Notes under the pieces: generated by a model
Database searches by the model: none
Told to the model about the DNA's origin: nothing
Seen by the model: the letters and a program-made list of their open reading frames with translations, nothing else
Made by a program: the position numbers and the translations under genes
Source: a virus
Strand: one strand, 5' to 3'
IMG/VR virus record: IMGVR_UViG_3300017917_002250
Span: 1-21,986 of that record
DNA: 21,986 nucleotides
Shown: piece by piece, positions 14,884-21,574 of the stretch
Numbering within the stretch: the stretch's first letter is position 1
Layout of the letters: the number at the start of each line of letters is the position of its first letter

Positions 14884-15057
14884 ATGAAAAAATATACTTT
14901 TATTTTAGCTCTTGGTGTTGTATTAACACTGGCAGCATGTGGTTCAGGGTCAACCGCAACTGAAACAACTGACTCAACAGCGGTTCAAGCTGATACTACT
15001 GCAGTAACAGCGGATTCTACTTCAGCACCAGTTGCTGACACTACAGCTGTAAAATAA
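14884..15057 (+). CDS. Small lipoprotein, 57 aa
   Basis: The frame encodes a lipoprotein signal peptide MKKYTFILALGVVLTLAAC, with lipobox LAAC and the modified Cys at 19. A short mature part rich in Thr, Ala, Ser and Asp follows, with imperfect repeats of the type AD(S/T)T (QADTTAV, TADSTSA, VADTTAV). There is no folded domain. The mature sequence after Cys (GSGSTATE) does not look like the Lys/Asp/Glu-type surface-export signal of Bacteroidota, so a periplasmic-face location is more likely. Superinfection exclusion or lysis control are known roles of small phage lipoproteins, but nothing here decides between them. It has its own terminators on both sides, so it is transcribed alone. The ATG follows a near-match TATATTTA element. 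Confidence 0.8.
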   Translation: MKKYTFILALGVVLTLAACGSGSTATETTDSTAVQADTTAVTADSTSAPVADTTAVK

Positions 15058-15061
15058 GAAT

Positions 15062-15092
15062 TGGGGTCGGTAATCACTCCGGCCCTCATTTT
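15062..15092 (+). terminator. Terminator after the lipoprotein gene
   Basis: GGGTCGG (15064-15070) pairs with CCGGCCC (15079-15085), with one U-G pair and an eight-base loop, followed by TCATTTTT. It lies 6 nt after the stop codon. Confidence 0.75.
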
Positions 15093-15111
15093 TAATTTTA
15101 AATTCCTCTCC

Positions 15112-15540
15112 ATGGATACAAATACAGAAAAACAAGGTGACTTAATACTTCTTAGAGGTTTACCCGGTTCAGGTAAATCAACTTTAGCTAAAGTTATTTT
15201 ACAATTACCATCAAATACTGAACCTGAAGTTTTATCAGCAGATGATTTTTTTGAAACTAAAGATGGTGAATATAATTTTGACCCCACAAAATTAAAAGAG
15301 GCTCACAATTATTGTCAATTTAGATGTTCTGAAAGAATGAGGCAACAAAAATCAAAAATTGTTATCGCCAATACCTTCACTCAAGAATGGGAAATGGATG
15401 AATATTTTAAAATGGCAGAAAGGTACAATTATAGAGTTCATACTGTGATTGTTGAAAATAGACACGGTAATGAAAATATCCACGGAGTCCCTGAAGATAA
15501 ACTTCAACAAATGAAGGATAGATTTCAAATCAAATTGTAA
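15112..15540 (+). CDS. P-loop polynucleotide kinase-like protein
   Basis: The 142-residue protein has Walker A GLPGSGKST (16-24), LSADDFF (41-47) with Asp44 in the position of the kinase general base, and an Arg-rich lid region RCSERMRQ. It ends after a strand-helix unit with VIVENRHGNENIHGVPEDK. This is the compact AAA_33 / T4 polynucleotide-kinase-type fold. T4 Pnkp joins such a kinase to a phosphatase domain that removes 2',3'-cyclic phosphates; that domain is missing here. The RNA ligase gene follows at once, so 5'-OH phosphorylation of cleaved RNA is the likely role. I chose ATG 15112 because an upstream in-frame TTG would place the start inside the preceding terminator. No Shine-Dalgarno sequence is present. 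Confidence 0.85.
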   Translation: MDTNTEKQGDLILLRGLPGSGKSTLAKVILQLPSNTEPEVLSADDFFETKDGEYNFDPTKLKEAHNYCQFRCSERMRQQKSKIVIANTFTQEWEMDEYFKMAERYNYRVHTVIVENRHGNENIHGVPEDKLQQMKDRFQIKL

Positions 15541-15607
15541 ATGAGTCAATTCATTGAATCTTTTATCAAATCAGTAAACCCACCACAAAAAACACCAATC
15601 AAAAACT

Positions 15608-16786
15608 GTGTTAAGTACATTAGAAAAATATTACAAAGATGGTTTGTTACAAAAACAAACACACCCAACTCTTGATTTAACTATTTGGAATTATTCTCCA
15701 AAAGTTCAATATGAAAGGTTATGGGATGATATTACTACACAGTGTCGAGGATTGGTCACAAATTCCAAAGGAGATATCGTTGCAAGACCATTTAAGAAGT
15801 TCTTTAATTATGAAGAACACAAACCTGAAGATATTCCAAACGAAGACTTTGTGGTTTACGAAAAGATGGACGGTTCTTTAGGTATCCTTTTCTATTACGA
15901 ATATGAATTAAGTGACGAGAGAAGATATAACATATGGTTCAATAACAATTACGAGACAGGAATGGAAAGATTCTTTGATCCAAACAATTTACCTAATTTT
16001 GATGACTCGTATTATGAACCAACACCAAAAACAAAAGGTGAGTGGATAATGGCAACTCGTGGTTCATTTACATCACCACAAGCAATTAAAGGAAAGGAAA
16101 TTCTTAATAAACATGACATTAGTCCATTAAGAAAAGACAACACATATTTGTTTGAAATTATCTATCCTGAAAATAGAATTGTTGTTGATTATGGTAATGA
16201 AGAAAAATTGGTGGTTCTTGGTGCAATTCATACTGAAACAGGTGACGAAGTATCAAATAGTGCATTGTTCACCATGACTGGATTAGGATTTGAAGTTGTA
16301 ACAACATATAAGACTTGGGGAGAAGGGTATGATTTACTTAAGGAAGAAATATCAAAAGATAAAGAAGGTTATGTAATTCGTTTTAAGAGTGGTTTTCGTA
16401 TGAAAATCAAAGGTGATGAATATAAACGACTTCATCGAATTTTAACTAACATATCTAATAGAGATATTTTTGAATATGTTAAAGAAGGAAAACCTTTAGA
16501 TGAAATATTAGATAAAGTACCTGACGAATTTTACAATTGGGTAAAAGAAACTAAAGAGATGTTTGAATTACAATTTAAAACGATAGATTTAGAATATCGT
16601 TTAATATTTAATAATATAATTGAAAATAATAAAGTCACAGATAAAAAAACATTTGCACAATATGCTCTTAGTTATAATAACTCTTCAATTTTATTTGCAA
16701 TGTTTGATAAAAAAAATTATAAACACATAATTTGGAAAATATTATATCCAACTTATTCAAAACCATTTAAGAAAGATGAAAATTGA
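15608..16786 (+). CDS. RNA ligase, T4 Rnl1-type
   Basis: The 392-residue protein shows the nucleotidyltransferase motifs of Rnl1-family ligases: motif I KMDGS with the adenylated Lys at 86 (86-90), motif IIIa FEIIYPENRIVVDY (182-195), motif IV EGYVIRF (253-259) and motif V MKIK (265-268). CRGLV (46-50) and RPFKKFFNYEE (60-70) upstream are also typical. The enzyme seals 5'-phosphate and 3'-OH RNA ends; in T4 it repairs tRNAs cut by host anticodon nucleases. The start is GTG, placing the conserved QTHP at residue 17 as expected; no in-frame ATG lies upstream before a stop. It is followed, with an 11-nt overlap, by the cREC-like gene, and preceded by the kinase gene. Confidence 0.93.
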   Translation: MLSTLEKYYKDGLLQKQTHPTLDLTIWNYSPKVQYERLWDDITTQCRGLVTNSKGDIVARPFKKFFNYEEHKPEDIPNEDFVVYEKMDGSLGILFYYEYELSDERRYNIWFNNNYETGMERFFDPNNLPNFDDSYYEPTPKTKGEWIMATRGSFTSPQAIKGKEILNKHDISPLRKDNTYLFEIIYPENRIVVDYGNEEKLVVLGAIHTETGDEVSNSALFTMTGLGFEVVTTYKTWGEGYDLLKEEISKDKEGYVIRFKSGFRMKIKGDEYKRLHRILTNISNRDIFEYVKEGKPLDEILDKVPDEFYNWVKETKEMFELQFKTIDLEYRLIFNNIIENNKVTDKKTFAQYALSYNNSSILFAMFDKKNYKHIIWKILYPTYSKPFKKDEN

Positions 16787-17261
16787 TAAAAAAAGACTTT
16801 ATTTAGATGACGTTAGAACACCTAAAGATAATGATTGGATTGTTGTTAGAAACTATGATCAATTTGTTTCTAATATTAGATTGAATGGATTAGGGTCTTA
16901 TGAAGTTATATCGTTAGACCATGATTTAGGTGAAGAATCTATGATTGAATATTACACAAACGTAAAAAATAATTATGAATTAAATTATGAAAACATTGTT
17001 AATGAAAAAACAGGTTATGATTGTTGTAAATTCTTAGTTAGTGAGAGTATGAGTAAAAATATTCCATTACCACAAATATATGTACACTCAGCAAATCCAA
17101 TTGGTAGTGCAAATATGATGGGATACATTAACAATTATTTAATGAATTGTAATTTACCACAAACGTGCATTAGAGTGAAAATTGAACATACCATTGATGA
17201 ACCATTACAACTTTCTCCCGAAGCAAGAAAGGCAAGATGGGACAGAAATAGTGACAAATAA
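16776..17261 (+). CDS. cREC-like cyclic-phosphate processing receiver domain protein
   Basis: The 161-residue protein has LYLDDVRTP (8-16, Asp11/Asp12), ISLDHDLGEE (45-54, Asp48/His49/Asp50), TGYDCCKFLV and IYVHSANPIGSANMMGYI (101-118). This pattern is that of the receiver-like domain predicted to process cyclic phosphates in RNA-repair loci (cREC). The Asp and His residues would hold a metal. Because the kinase gene here lacks the phosphatase/cyclic-phosphodiesterase half of T4 Pnkp, this protein could supply the 3'-end healing step before ligation. That is inference from context. It starts inside the end of the ligase gene, which implies coupled translation. Activity of the family is, as far as I recall, still a prediction. 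Confidence 0.82.
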   Translation: MKIDKKRLYLDDVRTPKDNDWIVVRNYDQFVSNIRLNGLGSYEVISLDHDLGEESMIEYYTNVKNNYELNYENIVNEKTGYDCCKFLVSESMSKNIPLPQIYVHSANPIGSANMMGYINNYLMNCNLPQTCIRVKIEHTIDEPLQLSPEARKARWDRNSDK

Positions 17262-17312
17262 TTTTTTTATTTTCAAATAAAAATGTATCTTAGACCTAGA
17301 AATTATTAACCA

Positions 17313-17663
17313 ATGGCATACACTAGCAAAACAAGAACACCATATAAAAAAATGTACATAAAAGGAAAGTATGAAGATTTTAGCGACTTTTATGATGTAA
17401 ATAAAAAACCCATATATGATAACATATTTGAAGTTTTTAAAGGGTTTGAAGGGAACAAAAAAAGAGTCTTAACTTTATATATTCAAGCAATTATACAGGG
17501 TTTAGAGTGGGATACTGAGTTCAAATTCAATAGAACCGATACCATTGTATTAACAAGAGACGTTTTACCATATTTTGAAAGTATTGAGGATTATGAAAAA
17601 TGTGCTGAAATAAAAAATTTATATGAAGTATTGACAAATAAAAAAGAATTATCTATAATTTAA
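17313..17663 (+). CDS. Unknown protein, 116 aa
   Basis: I do not recognise this protein. It has a basic, Thr/Lys-rich start (MAYTSKTRTPYKKMYIKGKYE) and an otherwise alpha-helical, acidic/aromatic character. FSDFYDVNKKPIYDNIFEVF and VLTLYIQAIIQGLEWDTEF are followed by RTDTIVLTRDVLPYF and a final helix with EKCAEIKNLYEVL. No membrane segment or catalytic motif is visible. It lies 51 nt after the cREC-like gene without a terminator between them, so it may belong to the same transcript as the RNA-repair genes. It ends just before a hairpin pair and terminator. Function remains open. Confidence 0.7.
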   Translation: MAYTSKTRTPYKKMYIKGKYEDFSDFYDVNKKPIYDNIFEVFKGFEGNKKRVLTLYIQAIIQGLEWDTEFKFNRTDTIVLTRDVLPYFESIEDYEKCAEIKNLYEVLTNKKELSII

Positions 17664-17665
17664 TT

Positions 17666-17683
17666 GTATCAGGAGAGAGATAC
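17666..17683 (+). other. Small hairpin with purine loop
   Basis: GTATC (17666-17670) pairs with GATAC (17679-17683), presenting an AGGAGAGA loop. It starts 2 nt after a stop codon and 20 nt before a terminator. It could be an RNA-stability or protein-binding element. Confidence 0.3.
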
Positions 17684-17702
17684 GTTTTATCATTTTTGTC
17701 AT

Positions 17703-17737
17703 ATCCCCGTTTGTTAATTACTTACGGGGATTTTTTT
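17703..17737 (+). terminator. Terminator of the plus-strand RNA-repair transcript
   Basis: ATCCCCGT (17703-17710) pairs with ACGGGGAT (17724-17731) across a 13-base loop, followed by seven T. There is no U-tract on the other strand, so it works rightward only. Confidence 0.85.
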
Positions 17738-17849
17738 ATTGTAAAATATAATTGTACTTTATAAAGAACTTCTTGTTATTATCCTATTTTTCTTGGTATT
17801 CTAATATTTTTGTTGTATTTTTCTAATAGTTATATAAAAAAAATACAAT

Positions 17850-17999
17850 ATGTTAAACTTACTTATAGGTCTCTTCGTTTTATGTTCCTCATTCGGAATA
17901 ACACTTTCTAAAGTTCAAACTCAATACGGGTTCCGTAAACAACGTGAACACATCAAACCTCTTACATTAGATAAAGATGTGTTAAAGTACAACTCTTGA
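17850..17999 (+). CDS. Small membrane protein, 49 aa
   Basis: The frame encodes MLNLLIGLFVLCSSFGITLS, a single hydrophobic segment, followed by a basic tail (KVQTQYGFRKQREHIK) and a short acidic-neutral end. The topology is probably N-out or a signal anchor with the basic tail in the cytoplasm. There is no Shine-Dalgarno sequence. A TATTTTTG (17805-17812) lies 37 nt upstream and fits the host TAnnTTTG element. Its last 18 nt overlap the 3' end of the convergent secreted-protein gene. No family was recognised; small phage membrane peptides of this kind can be lysis or exclusion proteins, but this is only a possibility. The frame is short, so confidence is moderate. Confidence 0.5.
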   Translation: MLNLLIGLFVLCSSFGITLSKVQTQYGFRKQREHIKPLTLDKDVLKYNS

Positions 18000-19400
18000 T
18001 CCAATCAAGAAATTACTTAACCACGGTGAACCCGAGGCGGTATTACCACTTAGTTTATAATTAAAACTAAATCCAAATCGTTTACTTAATTTATAGTCAA
18101 ACGAACTACCTAACAGGAATCCCATATTTCTATTAACAGTTGATGTGCCGGCAACACTATTCCACGATATTGGTGCAAACATTGTAAATATTTGGGGTGA
18201 TACCGTTAATTTTTTACTATATTGATATGGTTTAGTCCAAAAGGCAACTACCGATGATGACATATTATAATCATATCCATTTTTTTCATTTTTAAGAAGT
18301 AAATTTATTAAACCTAAATTATATCCAAACACACCTTTCTTAGGTGTTGGTTTAATCCATGTATAACCCAATAAATTCATATAATTCCCATTCAAATATG
18401 CAAATGCGGTTGAGTATGAATGTATTGCATTTAATTTACCGTTTTGAAAATCCATTTTAGTGTATCCACCACTTACTATAAATGTTTTTAAATCACTCAT
18501 TATAACTGTATTAGCGGAATAACTTTCATCACCCATTAATGATGATTTAGACACTCCAATTGTTGCAGATTGTAACCATCTACCATCTGGTGATTCTATT
18601 ACCGATAAATCTGAAGATAATAACATTGGATTTGTTGCTACCGCTTTTTCTTTTTTCTTCTCTTCTTTCTTTTTTTCCTCTTTCTTCTCTTCTTTCTTTT
18701 CTTCTTTAGATTCCTCTTTCTTCTCTTCTTTTTTTTCTTCCGATTTTGTTTCCTCTTTCTTCTCTTCTTTTGATTCCGATTTACTTTCAGTTTTCTTTTC
18801 TTCGGTTTTAGATTCACTCTTTGTTTCTGATTTAGTTTCAGTTTTAGACTCTGTTTTACTTTCAGAAGATGAACTACTCGATGATGAACTATTTGATGAA
18901 GATGAATTACTTGAACTTTGTGCAGACGATGAGTTACTTGTTGGTGGTGGAGTTGATGTGCTTGGTGGTGGTGTTGAACTCGCCGCCGCTGAACTTGCAG
19001 TACTACTTGCTGCGGAACTAGCGGACGAGGATGCCGCACCACTTGCCGCGGAACTTGCGGCGGTTGACGCTGCAGATGCTGCCGCGTTAGACGCAGTTTG
19101 AGCCGCAGCATTTGTAACCGTTTGTTGAACAATCGGATTATTAATTACTGGACACGTTAACGCTTCATAAGTTGCTTTAGTTGTTATTAACCATGTTTGT
19201 ACAACCCCTGTTTGTACTTCCATTGGGGAAAATGTTCTTACTTGACTGTAAAAAGATACGGTTGCATAACCATTTATTATAGTGGTAGTTGCTATCTTTT
19301 TTTCACCACTACATTTATCAACAAAAGTTTGTGTGTATGTTTGTGAAAAAGATTTAAAACTAAAAAATAATATTAGGAGAGATATAATATATTTTTTCAT
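17982..19400 (-). CDS. Secreted protein with Ala/Ser and Lys/Glu linkers and a probable OM barrel
   Basis: This 472-residue protein has four parts. A signal peptide (1-20) ends SFSQ. A small N-terminal domain (21-92) has two Cys, 30 and 83, that could form a disulfide. A long low-complexity stalk is Ala/Ser-rich at 97-180 with two PPP runs, then Lys/Glu-rich at 181-252. A C-terminal domain (255-472) of alternating hydrophobic and aromatic strands ends FLIGSRVVL, as outer-membrane barrels do. The likely location is the outer membrane with a periplasm-spanning or exposed stalk. Its ATG overlaps the stop of the upstream barrel gene by one base (TAATG). It is unusual for a phage; a receptor-masking or envelope role is inferred. 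The GC-rich Ala codons contrast with neighbouring DNA. Confidence 0.8.
   Translation of the reverse strand: MKKYIISLLILFFSFKSFSQTYTQTFVDKCSGEKKIATTTIINGYATVSFYSQVRTFSPMEVQTGVVQTWLITTKATYEALTCPVINNPIVQQTVTNAAAQTASNAAASAASTAASSAASGAASSSASSAASSTASSAAASSTPPPSTSTPPPTSNSSSAQSSSNSSSSNSSSSSSSSSESKTESKTETKSETKSESKTEEKKTESKSESKEEKKEETKSEEKKEEKKEESKEEKKEEKKEEKKKEEKKKEKAVATNPMLLSSDLSVIESPDGRWLQSATIGVSKSSLMGDESYSANTVIMSDLKTFIVSGGYTKMDFQNGKLNAIHSYSTAFAYLNGNYMNLLGYTWIKPTPKKGVFGYNLGLINLLLKNEKNGYDYNMSSSVVAFWTKPYQYSKKLTVSPQIFTMFAPISWNSVAGTSTVNRNMGFLLGSSFDYKLSKRFGFSFNYKLSGNTASGSPWLSNFLIGSRVVL
18644..18707 (+). repeat. 64-nt homopyrimidine tract
   Basis: The plus strand is only C and T from 18644 to 18707, with a second pure tract at 18711-18741. 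It encodes the Lys/Glu-rich stalk on the other strand, so protein composition explains it. Such a tract could still form triplex DNA or be prone to length change. Confidence 0.8.
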
Positions 19401-20212
19401 TATTTGTTATTCAAACCTATCGATATTTGATTGTAATTTCTTATTGGGTCCCTATCTAATTTTAAAGTAAAAAACTTAAAGTCTCTTATTATACCAAATT
19501 TAAATGTTGTAAAATTTGAGTTTGATTTAGGAAATGAGATACCCCCAAGAGCATCTCTACCTTGATATCTTATGATTTCATTACCAAATCCAATCATTCC
19601 ATGAACACCTAACTTACCAAATCTTTTACCTCCACCAAGATATAATGTCCCTTGTTTAATAAAATCGTTTTTACTTAATGGAAAATCTACTTCATTAATT
19701 CTACCATATGGATAGTATTGATTTTGGTCAATATCATATGACATGGTATAATCTAAAATAAAATATGATTTTTTATTTCCAATTGCACCCCAAAAAGATG
19801 CTTGTTTATTATTTGTATAACCCACACCAAAAGTGGTGTAAATTGATTCTTTTCTAATAGTATCTCTTTTACCATTTTCATATACATGAATAACACTTCT
19901 CTGCCTCCATCCAAAATCATCATACCATATATAAGGAAATGGTTGATACCAACCCCAATTTCCCCAATAGTACCCATATGGGTTTCCTGCAGTCGCTCTC
20001 CATCTTCTTGTTAAAGGTTGGTTTGGTATAGGTTGACCAGGTCTTATTGGTTCGGTTTGTGTTCTCCATCTACTAACATCGTTTCTTTGTGGAATTGATT
20101 GTTGAATTCTAGGAGTTTCCACTCTTTGTTGAGGTGGATTATTTCTCCAAGATGATACTTGACTGTAAATTACAGTAGGTATTAATAATAAAATTGTCAA
20201 TATCGTTTTCAT
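19400..20212 (-). CDS. Secreted protein, probable outer-membrane barrel, 270 aa
   Basis: The protein has a signal peptide MKTILTILLLIPTVIYSQ. An Arg/Pro/Gln-rich disordered segment (about 20-70) contains repeated RW motifs (SSWRN, SRWRT, RRWRA). A very aromatic patch follows, YGYYWGNWGWYQPFPYIWYD (about 79-98). The C-terminal half has alternating strands (SIYTTFGVGYTN, FWGAIGNKKSYFILDYTMSY, GTLYLGGGKRFGKLGVHGMIGFG) and ends ISIGLNNK. This fits a small outer-membrane barrel or surface protein. No family was recognised. It is translated just before the 472-residue secreted protein (TAATG junction), so the two probably work together. A TATTTATAGTA element ends 16 nt before the start codon, and the CsgG-like gene terminates just upstream. 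Confidence 0.78.
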   Translation of the reverse strand: MKTILTILLLIPTVIYSQVSSWRNNPPQQRVETPRIQQSIPQRNDVSRWRTQTEPIRPGQPIPNQPLTRRWRATAGNPYGYYWGNWGWYQPFPYIWYDDFGWRQRSVIHVYENGKRDTIRKESIYTTFGVGYTNNKQASFWGAIGNKKSYFILDYTMSYDIDQNQYYPYGRINEVDFPLSKNDFIKQGTLYLGGGKRFGKLGVHGMIGFGNEIIRYQGRDALGGISFPKSNSNFTTFKFGIIRDFKFFTLKLDRDPIRNYNQISIGLNNK

Positions 20213-20228
20213 ACGTTTATTGTTTTAC

Positions 20229-20236
20229 TATAAATA
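20229..20236 (-). promoter_or_regulatory. Candidate late promoter of the two barrel genes
   Basis: On the minus strand it reads TATTTATA followed by GTA, 16 nt before the ATG at 20212 and just after the terminator of the upstream gene. Confidence 0.45.
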
Positions 20237-20238
20237 TA

Positions 20239-20265
20239 AAAAAAGGGGTTATTAAACCCCTTTCT
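20239..20265 (-). terminator. Terminator after the CsgG-like gene
   Basis: AAAGGGGTT pairs with AACCCCTTT across an ATTA loop, with a further A-run on the plus strand giving a U-tract for leftward transcription. Confidence 0.85.
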
Positions 20266-20288
20266 TATTTATTTCTTTATTTGATAAA

Positions 20289-21008
20289 TTATTTTGTAAA
20301 AATCCCCTTTTTAATCATTCTGTCTAAAATATTGGCACATGCAATATCTAATGCTTTCTTTGTTGCAATTGAAATTGTTGATTGATTAAACTTAATAGGG
20401 TCTACAGTTGCGTCTGACAATAAAGTTAATTCTCTTCTTGTTGTTGCTTCACCCAAACCCGAAGCTCCGAATAAAACTCCGGTTTCTGCGTCGGTAAATC
20501 TAACCTGTAAACCAATACGAGTAACCATATTATCTTTAATTCCGTCTTTTAGATTGATTGTCTCATCTTCAGATATTGAATAATCATAACATTCAATTGT
20601 AACAAAGTATTTTGCTAAATTAATCTTACCGCGACCATCCAATTTATTTTCAGAAATACCAGCCTGAGATGCTTGGAATTGTTTTACCATACGATTCTTA
20701 ATCTCCGTCTTATCTTCGGTAAATTTGAATCTATTTAAGTTTTCAAGGTATTCCATTGATATGTTAGCAACACCCAAACCTACACGTTTTTCTTTCAATT
20801 CGGGGTACATTTCATATACTTCATCAGAAATACCACATTTAAGGATTTGAATTGGGATTTGTGGACCTTCATAATCCATATATGCTGAAATATCTCTTTT
20901 CTTTTCAAAATCAGCTTTATATTGTTCTGTTTTAGTTGAACCGATTGTTTGTCCAAATGAAGTTAGACTAATCAGTATAATACCTAATAGTAATAATATT
21001 TTTTTCAT
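20289..21008 (-). CDS. CsgG-like secreted protein
   Basis: The 239-residue product starts at ATG 21008 with a signal peptide (MKKILLLLGIILISLTSFGQ). A longer frame from 21071 would overlap the upstream gene and spoil the signal peptide. The mature part resembles CsgG-family proteins: VGLGVANISMEYLENLNRFKF, then a strand pair NLAKYFVTIECYDYSI, IGLQVRFTDAETGVLFGASG and a final helical segment FNQSTISIATKKALDIACANI. CsgG forms the outer-membrane pore for curli export, with relatives in other secretion roles. Here the lipobox Cys of E. coli CsgG is missing, so anchoring must differ. A membrane-protein gene lies 7 nt upstream and two barrel genes lie downstream. I am fairly but not fully sure of the family. 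Confidence 0.65.
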   Translation of the reverse strand: MKKILLLLGIILISLTSFGQTIGSTKTEQYKADFEKKRDISAYMDYEGPQIPIQILKCGISDEVYEMYPELKEKRVGLGVANISMEYLENLNRFKFTEDKTEIKNRMVKQFQASQAGISENKLDGRGKINLAKYFVTIECYDYSISEDETINLKDGIKDNMVTRIGLQVRFTDAETGVLFGASGLGEATTRRELTLLSDATVDPIKFNQSTISIATKKALDIACANILDRMIKKGIFTK

Positions 21009-21015
21009 ATCTATT

Positions 21016-21243
21016 TTATTTTGATGGTCCCTCGTACCATATGTTATCTGGGTTATTTTTAAATGTCCCATCTATTTTCCATGAAATTTGATTTGAAATG
21101 TCTCTACTTCTTTCTTCTTGACCCGTAAAGTGTAAATAAAGAAAAAAGATTTGGAAACATAATGCAGATATAACCCAAGCACCCACTAAACATACGTAAA
21201 CTTGGAATATCTTTTCTCCGATGGTTTTTAATGATAATGTCAT
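21016..21243 (-). CDS. Small inner-membrane protein, 75 aa
   Basis: The protein has one hydrophobic segment, about residues 14-38 (VYVCLVGAWVISALCFQIFF), between a short basic N-terminus and a hydrophilic C-terminal half with EERSRDISNQISWKIDG and NNPDNIWYEGPSK. The positive-inside rule suggests the N-terminus is cytoplasmic and the tail periplasmic. It is expressed with the CsgG-like gene 7 nt downstream. A spanin-like or envelope-signalling role is conceivable, but no family was recognised. A TATTTATA element (21257-21264) lies 13 nt before the ATG, after a strong terminator. Confidence 0.68.
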   Translation of the reverse strand: MTLSLKTIGEKIFQVYVCLVGAWVISALCFQIFFLYLHFTGQEERSRDISNQISWKIDGTFKNNPDNIWYEGPSK

Positions 21244-21275
21244 AATATATTTTATATATAAATATGCTCAAAAAA

Positions 21276-21297
21276 AAAGGGAGTAAAAACTCCCTTT
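21276..21297 (-). terminator. Terminator after the holin-like gene
   Basis: AAAGGGAGT (21276-21284) pairs with ACTCCCTTT (21289-21297) across an AAAA loop, with more A on the plus strand side. The GGGAGT/ACTCCC core is shared with the terminator at 7264-7289. Confidence 0.85.
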
Positions 21298-21300
21298 ATA

Positions 21301-21558
21301 TTAACCTTCCGATTCTTCTTTCTTTTTGTGTGAGAACTTATCTAAAGTATCTGCACCCATACCAATTCCTGTAATAATCATCACCGCATTAACCAATTCA
21401 GGTGATGGTGCAAAATCCGCGTGAGAGAACGAATTTAAAATCATTGTAATACATAGGAATAACGCACCTATCATTGCGATTACCGGTTTAACCGATATTG
21501 ATCCCCTTTCATCTTTGAAAAGTTCAATAACCCATTCTTTAAATTTCATTTTTGTCAT
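21301..21558 (-). CDS. Holin-like two-helix membrane protein, 85 aa
   Basis: The protein has a cytoplasmic-looking N-terminus (MTKMKFKEWVIELFKDERGS). A first membrane segment follows at about 25-45 (VIAMIGALFLCITMILNSF), then a short loop with SPEL. A second hydrophobic segment is at about 55-70 (VNAVMIITGIGMGADTL), and the charged tail is DKFSHKKKEESEG. Size, two helices and a strongly charged C-terminus fit class II holins, which permeabilise the inner membrane to time lysis. No endolysin gene is in the window to confirm this, so a structural or exclusion protein is possible. Its ATG lies 16 nt after the upstream stop, and its own terminator follows. Confidence 0.65.
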   Translation of the reverse strand: MTKMKFKEWVIELFKDERGSISVKPVIAMIGALFLCITMILNSFSHADFAPSPELVNAVMIITGIGMGADTLDKFSHKKKEESEG

Positions 21559-21574
21559 TTTTAAATTTTATTTA

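Noticed and set aside
14985-15287. Minus-strand 100-residue frame across the lipoprotein terminator and kinase start
   Set aside because: It overlaps two well-supported plus-strand genes and their terminator and has no independent support.
15541-15675. ATG directly after the kinase stop opening a 44-residue frame, or a frameshifted N-terminus of the ligase
   Set aside because: The ligase from GTG 15608 already has the expected N-terminal length before QTHP, and the 44-residue product has no recognisable features. A frameshift cannot be wholly excluded.
18638-19132. Arg/Lys/His-rich minus-strand frame inside the secreted-protein gene
   Set aside because: It is a shifted reading of the Ala/Ser and Lys/Glu low-complexity region with no start signal.
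1337-20236. TATAAATA read on the plus strand as T4-type late promoters
   Set aside because: In that orientation most copies would drive antisense transcripts through minus-strand genes, and the copy at 20229 would run straight into a hairpin; the opposite reading fits gene starts better.
21009-21071. Upstream start for the CsgG-like gene at 21071
   Set aside because: It would overlap the preceding gene and put 21 residues before a clear signal peptide starting at ATG 21008.
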